Part shown: positions 35,906 to 43,917 of the stretch, in pieces
How positions within the stretch are numbered: the stretch's first letter is position 1
How the letters are laid out: each line of letters begins with the position of its first letter
NCBI RefSeq assembly: GCF_035930445.1
Contig: NZ_CP142394.1
Location: 2,141,501 to 2,205,500, forward strand
Source of the DNA: Sphingopyxis chilensis
Lineage (GTDB): Bacteria > Pseudomonadota > Alphaproteobacteria > Sphingomonadales > Sphingomonadaceae
Reading direction: 5' to 3'
DNA length: 64,000 nt
Program-made: the position numbers and the translations under genes
Notes under the pieces: model-generated
The model's input: only the letters and a program-made list of their open reading frames with translations
The model's database searches: none
Told to the model about the DNA's origin: nothing

Positions 35906-37402
35906 ATGCTAGATATACTAGGAGTTATCGGACTAATAATTGCTGTCGCCGCGGCATTAGATTTTGCTCTGAAACCTAGCGTCAAAGCGAATATTGGCGC
36001 AGCCATATCCCCATCTATCAAAGATATGTCAAACAACGCCTACAAAGGCAGCGAAAAACTTGACAAAATATTCGGTAAAAATCTTCTATCAAAAAGATCT
36101 ATATCTGTATCAATAATTTTATCGGTAGCTTCTCTTGTATTTTCTTATGTATACGCTTACGTAACGAGCGATTTTTTAATGATCTCTATATTTGATAAAT
36201 CTCCAAATTTAAATACAATTGCTTTATTTCTACTATTTCTAGTGGGATGCTTAATAGGAGATATAATAAGTTACGCTCAGACAAGAGTATTTCTTAGAAC
36301 CCTTGATAACAACAAAGGATGGACAGTTTCAACGGGGCTTGCAATTTCAGATTCTATAATAAGCCTTTCAATATTTGTTTTCATTTTTTCTTTGACCAGA
36401 CTTATCGCTTACCTTTCAATAATTTCTCTGACACCGATGGTCAATCTTGAGCGTAACGAATATATAGACACCGCACAGCTAAAGTATCTGACAGAATACT
36501 CCGTTGCCTCCAATCTCTCTAGCAAAACCGATCTTGGATGGCCGATCCTCTTATCTAATGCGACAGCGCAAAAAGATGAGAAACTGGCGAACGCAGCGCT
36601 GAACGATTATACAAATCAATTTTTGGATTTGATGCCCGAGGGAGTGGAAGTCGAAAGCAAAGTCACGTTTATATGTGGCGACGATCCAAAAAATTTTGAA
36701 GCGTTCTTTCGCGCTCCTCCGCAGACAGTTGCACTTTTAGCAAGAGAAATCTCCACTCGTCGCGGCATACCGCAGTACGGAGAATATCATCAGGAGATTG
36801 TCGATACACTCAACAAGAAATCATCTCAGTGGACGCCGCCGAAGAGAGATGTATGCTCTAAACCGATTCTGAAAATTTCTCAAAAAATCAGCTCGGGATC
36901 GCTGCTAAAAATCTCTGGAATATTTAATGCGTTCTATGCTTCTTTCGAGAGGACGCTGTATAATTTCTACGAAAACTTTGGATTCAAATTGGCGTCTTAC
37001 TCTGTCGTAGAACCGATGAACGATATAAGTTTATTTTATGACAGTATAATAATGCAAACTCTTTACGGATTTCTAGGTTTCACCCAGGGTGATTCCAACG
37101 CAAACTACTTACTATCTGGATTTTCCGCTAAACCCCAACCTGACTTAGATCGGCTCACCGTTCCGTTCTCTCCGATGCTTGCCTCAAGCCTTGGGGTTTC
37201 AATTTTCTTTTGGCTATATTTGGTTTGGCTTGCGATTTGCCAGACAGCGGGTCCCGTTTCGAGGCAAATGGTTAAGCTGTCAGAGCGATTTGACGTTAGG
37301 CGGGCTCCGCTGTCAACCGTGGGAATCGCCTTAACCGCCGGACTATTAGTATTTACTGCCGCAAGATACGCGGTTGGCTGGATCTGGAATGCCGTTTTTT
37401 GA
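35906..37402 (+). CDS. AT-rich orphan membrane protein of unknown function
   Basis: A 498-residue protein I do not recognise. Hydrophobic segments are at about 3-22, 67-87, 103-123, 148-175, 426-448 and 469-493, giving six membrane passes with a soluble loop of about 250 residues (178-425) between the fourth and fifth. The loop has Cys257 and Cys317 and a hydrophilic YGEYHQEIVDTLNKK region; no catalytic motif is evident. Base composition is foreign: one 60-base row near codon 75 has about 33% GC, against roughly 65% in neighbours, rising to about 53% near the 3' end. It uses many AT-ending codons (ATA, AAA, TTT). It stands alone, right upstream of the Pho box of pstS. Horizontal acquisition is inferred. 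Confidence 0.85.
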   Translation: MLDILGVIGLIIAVAAALDFALKPSVKANIGAAISPSIKDMSNNAYKGSEKLDKIFGKNLLSKRSISVSIILSVASLVFSYVYAYVTSDFLMISIFDKSPNLNTIALFLLFLVGCLIGDIISYAQTRVFLRTLDNNKGWTVSTGLAISDSIISLSIFVFIFSLTRLIAYLSIISLTPMVNLERNEYIDTAQLKYLTEYSVASNLSSKTDLGWPILLSNATAQKDEKLANAALNDYTNQFLDLMPEGVEVESKVTFICGDDPKNFEAFFRAPPQTVALLAREISTRRGIPQYGEYHQEIVDTLNKKSSQWTPPKRDVCSKPILKISQKISSGSLLKISGIFNAFYASFERTLYNFYENFGFKLASYSVVEPMNDISLFYDSIIMQTLYGFLGFTQGDSNANYLLSGFSAKPQPDLDRLTVPFSPMLASSLGVSIFFWLYLVWLAICQTAGPVSRQMVKLSERFDVRRAPLSTVGIALTAGLLVFTAARYAVGWIWNAVF

Positions 37403-37433
37403 AATCTGCAAAATGACACTTCCATGACACTCC

Positions 37434-37451
37434 CTGTCACATACACGTCAC
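37434..37451 (+). promoter_or_regulatory. Pho box upstream of pstS
   Basis: CTGTCACATACACGTCAC matches the PhoB site layout of two 7-base units separated by 4 (consensus CTGTCAT-AWAW-CTGTCAY). TGACAC repeats spaced 11 bases lie just before it (37414-37430), so PhoB could bind several adjacent units. The distance to the pstS ATG is 83 bases. Confidence 0.8.
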
Positions 37452-37534
37452 ACAACTCCCCCAAATGGCCCTCAGCGAGTCGCCGCGGGGGTGGTGGCTT
37501 GGATCGGTAACGACCCCCACCACAGGATTATGTC

Positions 37535-38596
37535 ATGCTGCAGAAATTCGCCCTCAAGGCCCTTGGTATCGCTGGTGCCGCGACGTGCGCGCTCGCGCTT
37601 TCCGCGTGTCAGGATCAGGCGTCTTCGGGCGGCGGGGCGCGCGATTATATCAGCGCGGTCGGGTCGTCGACCGTCTATCCCTTTGCCACCGCGGTCGGCG
37701 AGAAGTTCGCCGAAGCGACGGGTAACAAGACGCCGAAGATCGACAGCACGGGCACCGGCGGCGGCTTCGAGCGTTTCTGCGCCGGCGTCGGCGGCGACAC
37801 CGCGGACATTTCGAACGCCTCGCGCCGCATCAAGAAGTCGGAGTTCGACACCTGCCAAAAGAATGGCGTCCAGGACATCGTCGAAATCCAGATCGGCATC
37901 GACGGCATCGCGCTGGGCGAGGCTTCGCGCGGCCCCGGCTTCAAGCTGACCGAAGAAGATGTCTACAAGGCGCTCGCGGCGAACCCCTATGGCAAGCCGA
38001 ACACCGCGAAGACGTGGAAGGACGTGAACCCCGCCCTGCCCGCGGTCGCGATTTCGGTTTTCGGCCCGCCGTCGACCAGCGGCACCTATGATGCGTTCAA
38101 GGAACTGATCCTCGGCACCGGCTGCGACGCCAATCCCGAGATGAAGGCGCTGAAGGCCAGCGACAAGGACAAGCATGAGGCGACCTGCACGACGCTGCGC
38201 GGTTCGCCCTATTATGTCGAGCAGGGCGAGAATGATAACCTCATCATCTCGAAGCTCGACAAGAACCCGACCAGCCTTGGCATTTTTGGCTTCAGCTATC
38301 TCGACGCCAACAAGGACAAGATCAAGGCGGTGCCGATCCAGGGCGTTTCGCCGACCTATGCCGCGATCGCCGACGGCAGCTACCCGGGTTCGCGCCCGCT
38401 GTTCATCTATATCAAGAAGGCGCATGTCGGCGTCGTTCCGGGGCTGGCCGAATATGTCGCCGAGTTCCTGAAGGGCGCGGGCGAAGGCGGTTATCTGGCC
38501 GCCAAGGGCCTGATCGTGTCGCCGAAGGATGTTGCCGACAAGGCGGCGGCGAACGGCACGGGCATGACCGTGCTGGACGGCAGCGAGCTGAAGTAA
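37535..38596 (+). CDS. pstS: Phosphate ABC transporter substrate-binding lipoprotein
   Basis: Periplasmic high-affinity phosphate receptor of the PstSCAB system. The 353-residue product has a lipoprotein signal (ALALSAC, Cys25), then the phosphate-binding segments ISAVGSSTVYPFAT and DSTGTGGGFERFCAG and later SISRRIK-like ISNASRRIK and FGPPSTSGTYDAF, typical of PstS. A Pho box is upstream, and AGGATT precedes the ATG. It is followed by a hairpin with a T-run and a large palindrome before pstC, which should let pstS be made in excess over the membrane components. Confidence 0.95.
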   Translation: MLQKFALKALGIAGAATCALALSACQDQASSGGGARDYISAVGSSTVYPFATAVGEKFAEATGNKTPKIDSTGTGGGFERFCAGVGGDTADISNASRRIKKSEFDTCQKNGVQDIVEIQIGIDGIALGEASRGPGFKLTEEDVYKALAANPYGKPNTAKTWKDVNPALPAVAISVFGPPSTSGTYDAFKELILGTGCDANPEMKALKASDKDKHEATCTTLRGSPYYVEQGENDNLIISKLDKNPTSLGIFGFSYLDANKDKIKAVPIQGVSPTYAAIADGSYPGSRPLFIYIKKAHVGVVPGLAEYVAEFLKGAGEGGYLAAKGLIVSPKDVADKAAANGTGMTVLDGSELK

Positions 38597-38609
38597 GTTT
38601 CCTCCCGCT

Positions 38610-38651
38610 GGTGGCTGCGGCGGGTTCGCCCGTCCGGCCACCGTCTTTTTT
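38610..38651 (+). terminator. Leaky terminator between pstS and pstC
   Basis: GGTGGC (38610-38615), an inner CGGG-TTCG-CCCG stem (38621-38632), closing GGCCACC (38636-38642), then GTC and six T. This is a good intrinsic terminator shape, but pstC lies downstream in the same direction, so partial read-through is expected. Confidence 0.7.
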
Positions 38652-38653
38652 AT

Positions 38654-38746
38654 CGTCATTGCGAGCGAAGCGAAGCAATCTCCAGCAAGCGTCCAGCCAT
38701 TTCGATAGCTGGAGATTGCTTCGTCGCTTCGCTCCTCGCAATGACG
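38654..38746. repeat. Palindromic extragenic repeat, family B, copy 1
   Basis: One arm runs CGTCATTGCGAGCGAAGCGA onwards through AGCAATCTCCAGC (38654-38686) and pairs with 38708-38746, which carries two 3-base insertions. The result is a hairpin of over 30 base pairs with a 21-base loop between pstS and pstC. This is the widespread alphaproteobacterial element that gives HCEERSDEAIS-like peptides when translated. A second copy is at 61215-61307. Confidence 0.88.
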
Positions 38747-38768
38747 GGGATGGTTTGACGAGGACCAT

Positions 38769-40145
38769 GTGACCTTTAACGCCGCCGCCCTTTTGCTTTT
38801 GATCGCGGGCCTCGCGCTGATCGGCTGGCTGGCCGGTCGCCAGCGGTCGAACCTGCTGGCGAGCCGCGCGGGCACCAAGCTCCATTCGCGTCCGCAATAT
38901 CATGGCTGGTATGTCGCGCTGTGGCTGTTCGCGCCCGCCGCACTGTTCCTCGCCGTATGGTCGTCGGTCTCGCCCGCGCTGATCACCAACCAGGTGCTGA
39001 CGAGCGAGGCGGCGCAGAGCCTGCCGAGCTTTGGCTTCGAGCGCGGCGCGATCCTGTCGGATGCCCGTTCGGTCGCGCAGGGGCGGCAGGACGCGGTGAG
39101 GCTGCCCGCCGCGGCGCCGCTGGTGAAGCCCTATGCCGACGCGAGCCACAAATATGCGTGGATCGGCATCGCCGCGATGCTGGCGCTGGCGCTGGCGGGC
39201 GGGCTTTATGCCTTTACGCGGATCAAACCCGATTTCCGGGCGCGGACGCGGGTCGAGCGGATCGTTATGGCGTTCCTGCTGCTCGCGTCGCTCGTCGCGA
39301 TCCTGACGACCTTTGGCATCGTGCTCTCGCTGCTCTTTGAATCGATCCGCTTCTTCCGCCTCGTCTCGCCCGCCGAACTCTTGTTCGGAACGACATGGGC
39401 GCCGCAGAGCGGGGCGCCGCAGCCCGACACGTTCGGCGGCATCCCGCTGTTCTGGGGCACCGTCCTGATCGGGGCGATCATCGCGATGATCGTCGCGATC
39501 CCGATCGGGATGATGACCGCGGTCTACCTGACCCAATATGCCGCGCCGACGGTGCGCCGCTGGGTGAAGCCGATCCTCGAGATCCTCGCGGGGGTGCCGA
39601 CCGTCGTATACGGCTATTTCGCCGCGCTGACGGTGGCGCCAGCGCTGCGCAATTTCGCGGTGATGCTGGGCATTCCCAACGCCTCGACCGAAAGCGCGCT
39701 GGCTGCGGGTATCGTGATGGGCGTTATGATCATCCCCTTCGTCTCCTCGATGGCCGACGACAGCATCAACGCGGTGCCGCAGGCGATGCGCGACGGCAGC
39801 CTCGCACTGGGCGCAACGCCGAACGAGACGATCCGCCAGGTGCTGATCCCCGCCGCGCTGCCCGGCGTGATGGGCGGCATCCTGCTCGCGGTCAGCCGCG
39901 CGATCGGCGAGACGATGATTGTGGTGATGGCGGCGGGCCTGTCCGCGAACATGACCGCCAACCCCTTCGCCAGCGTCACCACGGTGACCGCGCAGATCGT
40001 GAAATTGCTGACCGGCGATCAGGAGTTCGATAGCGCCAAGACGCTCGCCGCCTTCGCGCTCGGCCTCGTGCTGTTCATCGTCACGCTGCTGCTCAACATC
40101 GTCGCGCTGCGCATCGTCAAAAAGTATCGCGAAGCTTATGAATAG
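38769..40145 (+). CDS. pstC: Phosphate ABC transporter permease PstC
   Basis: Inner-membrane permease of 458 residues. An N-terminal extension of about 165 residues with two or three membrane helices precedes the permease core, as is common in alphaproteobacterial PstC. The core has the ABC permease loop SLALGATPNETIRQVLIPAALPGVMGG and RAIGETM. The start is GTG at 38769 after GAGGA; an overlapping ATG at 38767 is out of frame and meets a stop at once. It overlaps pstA by 8 bases. Confidence 0.95.
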   Translation: MTFNAAALLLLIAGLALIGWLAGRQRSNLLASRAGTKLHSRPQYHGWYVALWLFAPAALFLAVWSSVSPALITNQVLTSEAAQSLPSFGFERGAILSDARSVAQGRQDAVRLPAAAPLVKPYADASHKYAWIGIAAMLALALAGGLYAFTRIKPDFRARTRVERIVMAFLLLASLVAILTTFGIVLSLLFESIRFFRLVSPAELLFGTTWAPQSGAPQPDTFGGIPLFWGTVLIGAIIAMIVAIPIGMMTAVYLTQYAAPTVRRWVKPILEILAGVPTVVYGYFAALTVAPALRNFAVMLGIPNASTESALAAGIVMGVMIIPFVSSMADDSINAVPQAMRDGSLALGATPNETIRQVLIPAALPGVMGGILLAVSRAIGETMIVVMAAGLSANMTANPFASVTTVTAQIVKLLTGDQEFDSAKTLAAFALGLVLFIVTLLLNIVALRIVKKYREAYE

Positions 40146-41394
40146 AGACACCGCCCCCACCGACTGGAAAGGCGCCGTGATGCAGAAGCGCATCGCGGGC
40201 CGCTACGCCGCCGAACGCCGCTTCAAGCTGATGGGGCTGGGCGCGGTGCTGCTCTCGGGCGCCTTCCTCGCCTTCCTGCTGTTCGTGATGGTCGGCAATG
40301 GCGCGCGCGGCTTTACCTATACGCATGTCGCGGTGCCGATCGATTTCAAGGCGACGCCGCTGACCGTCGACACGTCGCGGCTTGGCGATGCCGACGCCGA
40401 TCAGGTGATCGCGAATGCGGGGCTGGCCGACATCGTCGCCTTTGCCGCCGACGAGGCGCTGGGCGACGGCGGGGCCGAGCTGATTTCGGAGAATGCGTGG
40501 AAGGAAGTGCGCAGCGAGATCAAGGCCGACCCCGAACTCCTGAACGGCAAGACGGTGTTCGAACTGCCGGCGTCTTCGGCGGTCGACATCATGGCGAAAG
40601 ACGGCGCGCGCGGCGAACTGGGCGCGCGGGTCGATGCGCTGGAGCGTGACGGCAAGCTGGGGACCGGCATCCACTGGCCCTTCTTCAAGAACGCCGACGC
40701 GACCGATCCGGCGGTCGCGGGCATCTGGGGGGCGCTCAAGGGGTCGGTGCTGACGATCTTCATCGCCTTCCTGATTGCCTTTCCCACGGGGGTGCTCGCG
40801 GCGCTGTATCTCGAAGAATATGCGCCGAAGAACCGCTGGACCGACCTGATCGAGGTGTCGATCAACAATCTGGCCGCGGTGCCCTCGATCATCTTCGGCC
40901 TGCTCGCGCTCGCGGTGTTCATCAACTGGTTCGGGCTTTGCCAGGCGAGCCCGCTCGTCGGCGGGCTGACGCTCGCGCTGATGACGATGCCGGTGATCGT
41001 GATCGCCAGCCGCAACGCGATCAAGTCGGTGCCGCCGTCGATCCGCGATGCGGCGCTGGGCGTCGGCGCAAGTCCCGTGCAGGTGGTGTTCCACCATGTC
41101 CTGCCGCTCGCCCTGCCCGGCATCCTGACCGGCACGATCATCGGCATGGCGCGCGCGCTGGGCGAGACCGCGCCGCTGCTCCTCGTCGGGATGCGCGCCT
41201 TTATCGGCGACGTTCCGGGCGGCATCTGCTCGCCCTCGACCGTGCTGCCGATGCAGATCTTCCTCTGGTCGGACGAAGTCGACCGGGGCTTTGTCGAGAA
41301 AACCTCCGCCGCGATCATCGTGCTGCTTATCGTGCTGCTGTCGATGAACGCCTTTGCGATCTATCTTCGCAACAAATTCGAAAAACGCTGGTGA
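40138..41394 (+). CDS. pstA: Phosphate ABC transporter permease PstA
   Basis: Second permease subunit, 418 residues. Residues about 10-190 form the DUF3333-like N-terminal region with one membrane helix and a periplasmic part; the permease core follows with the EAA-type loop [20 protein letters not shown] and [10 protein letters not shown], the PstA signature. The ATG at 40138 lies inside the end of pstC, and its stop is 2 bases before the pstB ATG, so translation of the three genes is tightly coupled. Confidence 0.95.
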   Translation: MNRDTAPTDWKGAVMQKRIAGRYAAERRFKLMGLGAVLLSGAFLAFLLFVMVGNGARGFTYTHVAVPIDFKATPLTVDTSRLGDADADQVIANAGLADIVAFAADEALGDGGAELISENAWKEVRSEIKADPELLNGKTVFELPASSAVDIMAKDGARGELGARVDALERDGKLGTGIHWPFFKNADATDPAVAGIWGALKGSVLTIFIAFLIAFPTGVLAALYLEEYAPKNRWTDLIEVSINNLAAVPSIIFGLLALAVFINWFGLCQASPLVGGLTLALMTMPVIVIASRNAIKSVPPSIRDAALGVGASPVQVVFHHVLPLALPGILTGTIIGMARALGETAPLLLVGMRAFIGDVPGGICSPSTVLPMQIFLWSDEVDRGFVEKTSAAIIVLLIVLLSMNAFAIYLRNKFEKRW

Positions 41395-41396
41395 TC

Positions 41397-42179
41397 ATGA
41401 CCCAAGAAGACCTGACCATTACCGACCCGAAGATGAAGGCGCACGGCGTCAACGTCTTCTATGGCGAGAAACAGGCGATCAACGACGTGTCGATCGACGT
41501 CGGCACCGACCTCGTCACCGCGTTCATCGGCCCCTCGGGCTGCGGCAAGTCGACCTTCCTGCGGTCGCTGAACCGCATGAACGACACGGTTGCGAGCGCG
41601 AAGGTGACCGGCCGGATCGAACTCGACGGCGAGGATATCTATGCGCCGTCGATGGACGTCGTCCAGCTGCGCGCGCGCGTCGGCATGGTGTTCCAGAAAC
41701 CGAACCCCTTCCCCAAGTCGATCTATGACAATGTCGGTTACGGCCCGCGCATCCATGGCCTTGCGCCGTCGAAAGCCGACCTCGATGTCATCGTCGAACG
41801 CGCGCTGGTGCGCGCCGGCCTGTGGGACGAGGTCAAGGATCGCCTCCAGGAAAGCGGCACCGCCTTGTCGGGCGGCCAGCAGCAGCGCCTGTGCATCGCG
41901 CGCGCGATCGCGGTCGATCCCGAAGTCATCCTGATGGACGAGCCCTGCTCGGCGCTCGACCCGATCGCGACGGCAAAGATCGAGGAGCTGATCCACGAAC
42001 TGCGCGGCAAATATGCTATCGTGATCGTGACGCACAACATGCAACAGGCGGCCCGCGTGTCGCAGCGCACCGCCTTTTTCCACCTCGGGACGTTGGTCGA
42101 ATATGGCAAGACCACCGACATCTTCACCAACCCGAAGCAAGAACGCACCAAGGACTATATCACCGGCCGTTACGGTTGA
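41397..42179 (+). CDS. pstB: Phosphate ABC transporter ATP-binding protein
   Basis: Cytoplasmic ATPase of 260 residues powering phosphate import. Walker A is GPSGCGKST (about 43-51), the Q-loop is [17 protein letters not shown], the signature is [14 protein letters not shown], Walker B is [12 protein letters not shown], and the H-loop is IVTHNMQQA. The PstB-typical [11 protein letters not shown] segment separates it from other ABC ATPases. The ATG at 41397 is preferred; the frame is open upstream within pstA. Confidence 0.97.
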   Translation: MTQEDLTITDPKMKAHGVNVFYGEKQAINDVSIDVGTDLVTAFIGPSGCGKSTFLRSLNRMNDTVASAKVTGRIELDGEDIYAPSMDVVQLRARVGMVFQKPNPFPKSIYDNVGYGPRIHGLAPSKADLDVIVERALVRAGLWDEVKDRLQESGTALSGGQQQRLCIARAIAVDPEVILMDEPCSALDPIATAKIEELIHELRGKYAIVIVTHNMQQAARVSQRTAFFHLGTLVEYGKTTDIFTNPKQERTKDYITGRYG

Positions 42180-42204
42180 TCCGTAGCGCAACAGGACAGT
42201 GAAG

Positions 42205-42924
42205 ATGGCACTAACGAACGATCATACGGTCAAAGCCTTCGACGAAGACCTCAACCGCCTGCGCGGGCTGATCAGCGAAATGGGCGGCCGTGCCGAACAG
42301 GCGCTGCTGCAGGCGATGGCGGCGCTCCACAAGGGCGACCTCGACCTCGCTGCCCAGGTGGTGCGCGACGACAAGAAGATCGACGCGCTGGAGGCCGAGG
42401 TCGAACAGCTGGCGGTGCAGACGATCGCGCTGCGCGCGCCGATGGCCGATGACCTGCGCGAAATGATCGCGGCACTGAAAATCGTGTCGGTGGTCGAACG
42501 GATCGGCGACTATGGCAAGAACATTGCCAAGCGCGTCGCGCTGATGGACCAGACGCGGGCGATCGAGGCGATCCCGCTGCTGATGTCGATGTCGAACATC
42601 GTCGCCGAACTGATCCATGATGCGCTCGACAGCTTCGCCGCGCGCGATGCCGAACTGGCGATCCGCGTCACCGTCCGCGACAAGAATGTCGACGATTTCT
42701 ACAACAGCATCTTTCGCACGCTCGTCACCTTCATGATGGAAAATCCGAAATATATTTCGGAAAGCGCGCACCTGCTGTTCGTCGCCAAGAACCTCGAGCG
42801 CATGGGCGACCATGCGACGAACATCGCCGAGATGGTCTATTATGTCGTGACCGGCGAGCGGATGGAGGAACGCGAGCGCGGCGAACAGCCCGAAGATGGC
42901 GCCGCGGAGCAGGAGCAAGGCTGA
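42205..42924 (+). CDS. phoU: Phosphate signalling regulator PhoU
   Basis: A 239-residue all-helical protein with two PhoU repeats (about 15-105 and 118-210, with ALRAPMADDLREMIAALKIV and ERMGDHATNIAE). It links PstSCAB to the PhoR-PhoB pair and damps phosphate uptake when phosphate is plentiful. I take the ATG at 42205 because AGGA is spaced 8 bases before it; GTG at 42199 would sit too close. It overlaps phoB by one base (ATGA). Confidence 0.95.
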   Translation: MALTNDHTVKAFDEDLNRLRGLISEMGGRAEQALLQAMAALHKGDLDLAAQVVRDDKKIDALEAEVEQLAVQTIALRAPMADDLREMIAALKIVSVVERIGDYGKNIAKRVALMDQTRAIEAIPLLMSMSNIVAELIHDALDSFAARDAELAIRVTVRDKNVDDFYNSIFRTLVTFMMENPKYISESAHLLFVAKNLERMGDHATNIAEMVYYVVTGERMEERERGEQPEDGAAEQEQG

Positions 42925-43622
42925 TGCCGCAGCCCGACCTGCTGCTCATCGAGGATGACGAGGCAATCGCCGAGCTCATCGTCTGGCATTTCGCACGCGA
43001 AGGTTTTTCGGTCCGGCAGACGCCCGACGGCGAACAGGCGCTCGTCCTGGTCGAGGAACGCGTGCCCGACATCGTCTTGCTCGACTGGATGATCGAAAGC
43101 CTGCCCGGCATCGAGGTTTGCCGGCGCCTGCGCCGCAACCCGAAATCGGCGAACGTCCCGATCATCATGCTCACCGCGCGCGGCGAGGAAGAGGATCGCA
43201 TTCGCGGGCTCGAGACCGGCGCCGACGATTATGTCACCAAGCCGTTCAGCCCGCGCGAACTGGTCGCACGCGTGTCGGCGGTGCTCCGCCGCCTGCGCCC
43301 CGCGCTCGCGGGCGAGATGCTGACCTATGCTGACATCGAACTCGACTCGGTCGCACACAAGGTGGTGCGCGCGGGGCAGATCGTCGCGATGGGGCCGACC
43401 GAGTTCCGCCTGCTGCGTCATTTCATGGAGCATCCGGGCCGCGTCTTTTCGCGCGGGCAATTGCTCGACAGCGTGTGGGGGCAGGACAGCGACATCGAAC
43501 TGCGCACGGTCGACGTCCATATCCGGCGTTTGCGCAAGGCGATCAACCTGCCGGGCACCAGCGACATCATCCGTACCGTGCGCTCGGCGGGTTACGCGCT
43601 GGATGCGGGGAAGAGCGTTTAA
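42924..43622 (+). CDS. phoB: Phosphate regulon response regulator PhoB
   Basis: OmpR-class regulator of 232 residues: receiver domain 6-120 with IEDDEAI, phospho-acceptor Asp54 in LLDWMIESLPG, and KPFSPRELVARV; winged-helix domain 135-230 with MGPTEFRLLRHFMEHPGRVFSR and RTVDVHIRRLRKA. The WM.E..PG form of the receiver loop is typical of PhoB. It should bind the Pho boxes at pstS and before the porin gene. It is last in the pst operon. Its kinase gene phoR is not in the window. Confidence 0.95.
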   Translation: MPQPDLLLIEDDEAIAELIVWHFAREGFSVRQTPDGEQALVLVEERVPDIVLLDWMIESLPGIEVCRRLRRNPKSANVPIIMLTARGEEEDRIRGLETGADDYVTKPFSPRELVARVSAVLRRLRPALAGEMLTYADIELDSVAHKVVRAGQIVAMGPTEFRLLRHFMEHPGRVFSRGQLLDSVWGQDSDIELRTVDVHIRRLRKAINLPGTSDIIRTVRSAGYALDAGKSV

Positions 43623-43669
43623 GCCGCGGGCGATCGGTATGGGCGGTTTCGACCGATTGCCGACATTGA

Positions 43670-43788
43670 TCCTCCCTGTGGCGAAGCCATGGGGAGGTGG
43701 CAGCGCGAAGCGCTGACGGAGGGGGCTGATGGCGCGACGTCGCTGCCCCTCCACCACTCCCCTTCCCATCGCTGCACGACAGGGAGGA
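43670..43788. repeat. Long palindromic element after phoB (family C)
   Basis: TCCTCCCTGT (43670-43679) pairs perfectly with ACAGGGAGGA (43779-43788). Within are smaller arms such as GTGGCAGCGCGAAGCGCTGAC. The 119-base block looks like a non-autonomous extragenic repeat; I know similar CTCCCTG...GGAGG-bounded sequences from related genomes but cannot verify this. It lies between the convergent phoB and porin genes. Confidence 0.6.
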
Positions 43789-43800
43789 TATTGCCTTCCG

Positions 43801-43873
43801 CGTCACGCCGGACTTGATCCGGGGTCCATGACTTCAGCGCCGCCGTGGATCCCGGATCAAGTCCGGGATGACG
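43801..43873. repeat. Palindromic extragenic repeat, family A, copy 3
   Basis: Units at 43801-43828 (CGTCACGCCGGACTTGATCC...) and 43846-43873 (TGGATCCCGGATCAAGTCCG...) face each other as in the copies at 19196 and 35370. This copy is most like the first. It is placed between the convergent phoB and porin genes, immediately after the family C element. Confidence 0.85.
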
Positions 43874-43917
43874 AAGTGGGGTGAGCGACCGTCCGCTTCC
43901 ACCCCAAACCGACCTCT

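Noticed and set aside
37472..38878. A minus-strand frame across pstS and the gap containing an HCEERSDEAIS peptide
   Set aside because: The peptide is the translation of the family B palindrome, and the rest is antisense to pstS.
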